Assembly (NCBI RefSeq): GCF_040782645.1
Contig: NZ_CP160403.1
Location: 6,855,001 to 6,919,000 of the forward strand
Source: Streptomyces sp. HUAS ZL42
GTDB taxonomy: Bacteria; Actinomycetota; Actinomycetes; Streptomycetales; Streptomycetaceae
Direction of reading: 5' to 3'
DNA length: 64,000 nt
Shown: positions 60,331 through 64,000 of the stretch, piece by piece
How the letters are laid out: each line of letters starts with the position of its first letter
Numbering within the stretch: position 1 is the stretch's first letter
The notes under the pieces: generated by a model
What the model saw: the letters and a program-made list of their open reading frames with translations, nothing else
What the model was told of the DNA's origin: nothing
Databases searched by the model: none
Made by a program: the position numbers and the translations under genes

Positions 60331-61269
60331 ATGTCACTGCCACTGGACGGTCTCTCCGCCATCGTCACGGGCGCCGGCCGCGGGCTCGGCCGGGCCGAGG
60401 CGCTGGAGCTCGCCCGGCTCGGCGCGGCCGTCGTGGTCAACGACTACGGGCAGCCCGGCCGCGACGGCTCGGGCGAGGCCTCCACCGGCCCCGCGGAGGA
60501 GGTCGCCGCCGAGATACGCGCCGCGGGCGGCACCGCACTCGCCCACACCGGCGACGTCTCCGACTTCCGACAGGCCCGGGAACTCGTCGAGTCGGCGATC
60601 GGGGAGTTCGGCAAGCTGGACATCCTGGTCAACAACGCCGGCATCCTGCGCGACCGCATGGTCTTCTCCATGACGGAGGGCGAGTGGGACGCGGTGATCC
60701 GGGTCCACCTCAAGGGCCACTTCAATACGACCCGTTTCGCGGCCGCGCATTGGCGCGAGCGGTCAAAGGCGGCGGGCGGTCCGGTGTACGGGCGGATCGT
60801 GAACACGTCGTCGGAGGCGTTCCTGGCCGGTTCGGCGGGCCAGCCCAACTACGCGGCGGCGAAAGGCGGAATCGTCGGCCTGACCACGTCCACGGCCCTC
60901 GCCCTCGCCAAGTACGGCGTGACGGTCAACGCCATCTGCCCGCGCGCCCGCACCCGGATGACCGAGGACGTCTTCGCCGGCCTCGAGCAGCCGGACGAGG
61001 GCCTCGACCCGCTCGCCCCCGAGCACGTCGCCCCGCTCGTCGGCTACCTCGCCTCACCGGCCGCCGGACGGATCAACGGGCAGCTGCTCGTGGTGCACGG
61101 CGGCATGGTCGCCGTAGTCGAACGGCCGCATGTCCAGGCCAAGTTCGACAGCAAGCAGGACACGTTCACGTACGACGAGCTGGACGCCGTACTCACTCCG
61201 CACTACGCGGAGCGGCCGCAGGGGGAGACGTTCGCGGCGGCTGAGGTGCTGGGGCTGAAACGGGGCTGA
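60331..61269 (+). CDS. SDR-family 3-hydroxyacyl-CoA dehydrogenase (17beta-HSD4/MFE-2-like)
   Basis: This 312-residue short-chain dehydrogenase has nucleotide motif TGAGRGLGRAEALELARLGA, NNAG at ILVNNAGILRDRMVFSMTEG, catalytic S in IVNTSSEAFLAGSAGQ, and PNYAAAKGGIVGL (YxxxK). The extended C-terminal part (VQAKFDSKQDTFTYDELDAV) is like the dehydrogenase half of peroxisomal multifunctional enzyme 2, the natural partner of a hydratase-2. Start ATG 60331, 9 nt after the ADH stop. Confidence 0.88.
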   Translation: MSLPLDGLSAIVTGAGRGLGRAEALELARLGAAVVVNDYGQPGRDGSGEASTGPAEEVAAEIRAAGGTALAHTGDVSDFRQARELVESAIGEFGKLDILVNNAGILRDRMVFSMTEGEWDAVIRVHLKGHFNTTRFAAAHWRERSKAAGGPVYGRIVNTSSEAFLAGSAGQPNYAAAKGGIVGLTTSTALALAKYGVTVNAICPRARTRMTEDVFAGLEQPDEGLDPLAPEHVAPLVGYLASPAAGRINGQLLVVHGGMVAVVERPHVQAKFDSKQDTFTYDELDAVLTPHYAERPQGETFAAAEVLGLKRG

Positions 61270-61279
61270 CCACAACGGA

Positions 61280-61318
61280 ACGGCCCCTGTACGTCCGTCG
61301 TGGACGTACAGGGGCCGT
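61280..61318. terminator. strong terminator after the SDR operon
   Basis: A 17-bp perfect stem: ACGGCCCCTGTACGTCC, loop GTCGT, GGACGTACAGGGGCCGT. It also faces the convergent 52-residue gene, so it may serve both directions. Confidence 0.85.
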
Positions 61319-61333
61319 CTGCTCGACGTACCG

Positions 61334-61492
61334 TCAGGCCGCCCTCTCGGCTGCCTGCTCCACCGGCTTGCGGTGGCGGCCGCGCGGAGCCGTCTCGCTC
61401 TCGTGGGCCGAGACCTGGCCGCGGTGCCTGCCGTGTCCGGCGGTCTCCTGGACCTCGCCCGTGCGTGGCTGGATTGTGCTGGTGTCGCTCAT
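61334..61492 (-). CDS. small conserved Streptomyces protein
   Basis: This 52-residue basic protein (MSDTSTIQPRTGEVQETAGH; GRHRGQVSAHESETAPRGRH; RKPVEQAAERAA) has paired GHGRHRGQVSAHESET / PRGRHRKP segments and no membrane helix. The ATG is at 61492 and the TGA ends 16 nt before the terminator stem. Similar short proteins occur at this position in other Streptomyces as far as I recall. The function is unknown. Confidence 0.65.
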   Translation of the reverse strand: MSDTSTIQPRTGEVQETAGHGRHRGQVSAHESETAPRGRHRKPVEQAAERAA

Positions 61493-61597
61493 CGGAACTA
61501 CTCACCCCGTCAACATGATCCTTCTTTACAGCCGGGCGAGTTTAACCGGCACACCAAGGGCTGAATCCAGCCGCACACGCCAACCGGCACTACTTCG

Positions 61598-62842
61598 TTA
61601 CCTGCTTGGCACACGACCTTTCAAAGGCGCCTGCTGCAAGGGCACCGGACGTGCGGCGCCGGGCTCCGGACGTGCGGCGCCGGGCTCCTGGTGGTCCGCG
61701 GTGCCGGGCTCCTGGTGGTCCGCGGTGCCGGGCTCCGGGCGGTCCGCGTCCGACGCCTCGCCGGGGCGGTCGTCCGATGCCTGGCGCCGTACGCCCACCG
61801 TCGCCGAGTTCCGCACGGGCACCGCCATCCGCGCCACCCCGCACGGCACCTCCTCGGTGGCGTACGGCAGTCGGAGCTCCCCCTCCCTCGTCCACAGTCC
61901 GGCGCCCGCCAACCACCCCTCGGGCGCCGGGAGATGGTGCATCCGCCGCTCGGCGGGCCGCCACGCGCCCAGCGTGCAGCCGAACGGCCCGTCGATCCGC
62001 AGCGCCACCGCACAGCCCTCAGGCGTCAGCACCTGCCCCGGCTGGATCGCGAACGGGGTGACGCTGCAGCCGGGCACGCGCAGGCACTCCGGGAAGCGCA
62101 CCGGCAGCGTGCTGCCCAGCACGCCCCAGCCCAGCCGTTCCTCCCCGGGCGAGGGAGCGTCGGAGCGGACGAGCAGCAGTCCGCTGTCGGCGTCGGCGAG
62201 CAGCAGCCGGTCGTCGCTGCCCGCGGCGATCTGCAGCAGCGGCGACATCTCGCCACCGCGCTCCAGGTCCACCACGACCGCCTTCGTCCGGCCCCCGGTC
62301 TCCCGGTCGAGGGCCAGCATCCGTCCCGTGCGGTCCAGCCACACCCCGCCCGAGCAGCGCCCGGGGATCTCGGCGAGGTGCTCGGGCCCGAAGGCGCCGC
62401 CCGCCACCAGCCACACCGCCGTCGAACTCGGGCCCACAGCAAGCGCGTACGCCCGCTCGCCGCACGGCGCCGGAGGCAGCAGCCGCAGCCGGGTGCCCGC
62501 GTCGGGGCACTCGATCCCGCCCAGCGGGAGCTCGCCGGTGCCGGGCCCCGTCGGGTAGAGGAGCGAGAAGGAGTGCCACCCGTCCGCCACCCGGCGGATG
62601 AGGACCCGCCCGTCGCTCATGGGCTGCAGCTCCGTGCCGGGCTCCTCCGGCTGGTTGCCGGGCAGCGGTACGGCGTACGGTTCGGGGCCGTCCAGCGTCC
62701 AGCGCTCCGGGAACCAGGAGCCGGACGCGGCGTCCCGCGCCAGCCGCGCGGCGTAGGCGCCGTCCGCCGTGATCACGCACCCTGCCGGCGGCGTACCGCC
62801 GTCCTCGTTCTCCGCAGCGGGCTCGATCGCACAGGCTGTCAT
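61598..62842 (-). CDS. beta-propeller-like hypothetical protein
   Basis: This 414-residue, strand-rich protein (ADGAYAARLARDAASGSWFP; DGRVLIRRVADGWHSFSLLY; VWLDRTGRMLALDRETGGRT; DDRLLLADADSGLLLVRSD) looks like a propeller. The C-terminal 40 residues are a low-complexity tail of near-identical GTADHQEP and GAARPEP repeats. GGAGGTG before ATG 62842 decided the start. There is no signal peptide. The function is unknown. Confidence 0.75.
   Translation of the reverse strand: MTACAIEPAAENEDGGTPPAGCVITADGAYAARLARDAASGSWFPERWTLDGPEPYAVPLPGNQPEEPGTELQPMSDGRVLIRRVADGWHSFSLLYPTGPGTGELPLGGIECPDAGTRLRLLPPAPCGERAYALAVGPSSTAVWLVAGGAFGPEHLAEIPGRCSGGVWLDRTGRMLALDRETGGRTKAVVVDLERGGEMSPLLQIAAGSDDRLLLADADSGLLLVRSDAPSPGEERLGWGVLGSTLPVRFPECLRVPGCSVTPFAIQPGQVLTPEGCAVALRIDGPFGCTLGAWRPAERRMHHLPAPEGWLAGAGLWTREGELRLPYATEEVPCGVARMAVPVRNSATVGVRRQASDDRPGEASDADRPEPGTADHQEPGTADHQEPGAARPEPGAARPVPLQQAPLKGRVPSR
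61635..61750. repeat. tandem repeats in the tail of the propeller-like gene
   Basis: Two copies of a GCCGGGCTCCTGGTGGTCCG-type unit (about 61681-61728) and two of GGACGTGCGGCGCCGGGCTC (about 61648-61690). On the minus strand they encode the repeated GTADHQEP and GAARPEP peptides. Unequal exchange would change tail length in frame. Confidence 0.7.
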
Positions 62843-63060
62843 CGTTCGGTCACCTCCGGTGACGAAGCTAGTTTTCGTACGCACAGCCGGAGGACGGGCC
62901 GGTAACCGCTTCACACATAAGGGTGGCGAAGAAGCGATTCGCCTGAGGGAACGGGGTCGGATGTGCTGGCCGGGGCGGGCCGGACGCGCCGATCCGGGCC
63001 GGGCCGCTCACCTGCCCGGTAGCGGTTCAGCCGCACGGAGGGGCCAGGTAGCCTTTTCCC

Positions 63061-63912
63061 GTGCCCCGTCTGTCTGAAGTCATCGCCGCGCTGGAGACCC
63101 TGTGGCCCGCCGAGCGGGCCGAGTCCTGGGACGCGGTCGGCACGGTCGTGGGCGACCCCGACCAGGAGGTCTCCCGGGTCCTCTTCGCCGTCGACCCGGT
63201 CCAGGAGATCGTCGACGAGGCGCTGAAGCTCGACGCCGACCTGCTGGTCACCCACCACCCGCTCTACCTGCGCGGTACGACGACGGTCGCGGCCTCCACC
63301 TTCAAGGGCCGCGTGGTGCACACCCTCATCAAGAACGACATCGCGCTGCACGTGGCCCACACCAACGCCGACACGGCGGACCCGGGCGTCAGCGACGCAC
63401 TGGCCGGAGCGCTCGACCTGCGGGTCGTACGCCCCCTGGTGCCGGACCCGACCGATCCGTCCGGCCGTCGCGGCCTGGGCCGGATCTGCGAACTGGACCA
63501 CCCGGTGACCGTCGGCGAGTTCGCCGCCCGCGCCGCCGAACGGCTGCCCGCCACCGCGCAGGGCATCCGCGTAGCCGGCGACCCCGACGCGCCCCTCCGC
63601 ACGATCGCCGTCAGCGGAGGCAGCGGCGACAGCCTCTTCGACCACGTACGCGCGGCCGGCGTCGACGCCTTCCTCACCGCGGACCTGCGCCACCACCCGG
63701 CGTCCGAGGCCCGCGCCCACAGTCCCCTCGCGCTGCTCGACGCGGCGCACTGGGCCACCGAATGGCCCTGGTGCGAGCTGGCCGCCGCCCAGCTCGACGA
63801 GATCTCCGACCGCCACGGATGGGACCTTCGCGTCCACGTCTCGAAGACGGTCACCGACCCCTGGACGGCCCACGCGGCCTCCCCGGAATCGAACGCAGGA
63901 GCCCCCAACTGA
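63061..63912 (+). CDS. Nif3-like dinuclear metal-centre protein
   Basis: This 283-residue hexameric YbgI/Nif3-fold protein has SWDAVGTVVGDPDQEVSRVL, VTHHPLYLRGTT (metal-ligand histidines) and HVAHTNADTADPGVSDALAG. The C-terminal block is FLTADLRHHPASEARAHSPL, LLDAAHWATE. Its metal-dependent function is not settled (sometimes called GTP cyclohydrolase I type 2). GTG 63061. The stop overlaps the next gene. Confidence 0.9.
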   Translation: MPRLSEVIAALETLWPAERAESWDAVGTVVGDPDQEVSRVLFAVDPVQEIVDEALKLDADLLVTHHPLYLRGTTTVAASTFKGRVVHTLIKNDIALHVAHTNADTADPGVSDALAGALDLRVVRPLVPDPTDPSGRRGLGRICELDHPVTVGEFAARAAERLPATAQGIRVAGDPDAPLRTIAVSGGSGDSLFDHVRAAGVDAFLTADLRHHPASEARAHSPLALLDAAHWATEWPWCELAAAQLDEISDRHGWDLRVHVSKTVTDPWTAHAASPESNAGAPN

Positions 63913-64000
63913 ACGCCGCGCCCGCCGACCAGATCCGACTCCTCGAAGTCCAGGACCTCGACGTCCGCCTCCAGCAGCTCGCGCACAAGCGGAAGTCGCT
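63909..64000 (+). CDS. zinc-ribbon coiled-coil protein, N-terminal fragment
   Basis: The window ends after about 30 codons, NAAPADQIRLLEVQDLDVRL and QQLAHKRKS. These match the start of the C4-type zinc-ribbon protein that follows Nif3 in actinomycetes and has a long coiled coil before the ribbon. The first codon appears to be CTG at 63909 overlapping the Nif3 TGA, which would be a rare start. Confidence 0.75.
   Translation, partial: MNAAPADQIRLLEVQDLDVRLQQLAHKRKS

Overview
The window is a piece of a Streptomyces chromosome. The evidence is very high GC with strong third-position GC bias, GTGA/ATGA-coupled operons, GGAGG ribosome sites, and family types typical of the genus: a cobalamin riboswitch with an ECF transporter, SigE-type sigma factor, SseB/WXG/RHS toxin loci, an F420-dependent LLM enzyme, and Nif3 followed by a zinc-ribbon partner. 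No rRNA, tRNA or CRISPR array was seen.

Layout. (1) 1-5000, minus strand: a cobalamin-riboswitch-controlled operon with two secreted membrane-anchored proteins, EcfT, a double ATPase and the start of an S component, probably a corrinoid or cobalt uptake system. (2) 5061-7366: small housekeeping-type genes, ending with an MBL-fold hydrolase. (3) 7398-21665: a complete 14.3-kb actinomycete integrative and conjugative element (AICE) with integrase, Xis, prim-pol/helicase replication genes, an FtsK-type translocase, spread proteins and a GntR regulator. Its cargo is a low-GC two-gene module of unknown function and a predicted modification-sensing nuclease. It is bounded by a 14-bp direct repeat and appears to have split an intergenic operator between the MBL gene and an aldehyde dehydrogenase. 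(4) 21756-24410: aldehyde dehydrogenase, ferredoxin, and a frameshifted TPR gene. (5) 24700-41764: an RHS toxin / poly-immunity / gene-graveyard region. It holds an intact 1574-aa WXG-RHS toxin with immunity genes, a decayed second immunity copy interrupted by an IS630-like unit with 46-bp terminal inverted repeats, several transposase and DUF4291 remnants, and an Mrr nuclease-TerD fusion.

(6) 41842-64000: core chromosome. A KstR-like TetR regulator is divergent from a glycosyltransferase/methyltransferase/alpha-alpha-barrel operon. Then come an LLM oxidoreductase, an amidase, two divergent MFS exporters, a SigE-type sigma factor with its membrane partner, a two-component pair split by an AbfB-domain fragment, a MaoC hydratase/alcohol dehydrogenase/SDR operon that looks like beta-oxidation of branched or sterol-type acyl-CoAs, a beta-propeller-like protein, Nif3 and a zinc-ribbon protein.

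A theme linking distant parts is the KstR-type operator TnnAACnnGTTnnA. Perfect matches lie in front of the MBL hydrolase (7402), between the KstR-like regulator and the glycosyltransferase (42606), and in front of the MaoC/ADH/SDR operon (58184). A one-mismatch site precedes the aldehyde dehydrogenase (21656). The regulator at 41842 may therefore control a lipid-catabolic regulon spread over the window, into which the AICE inserted.
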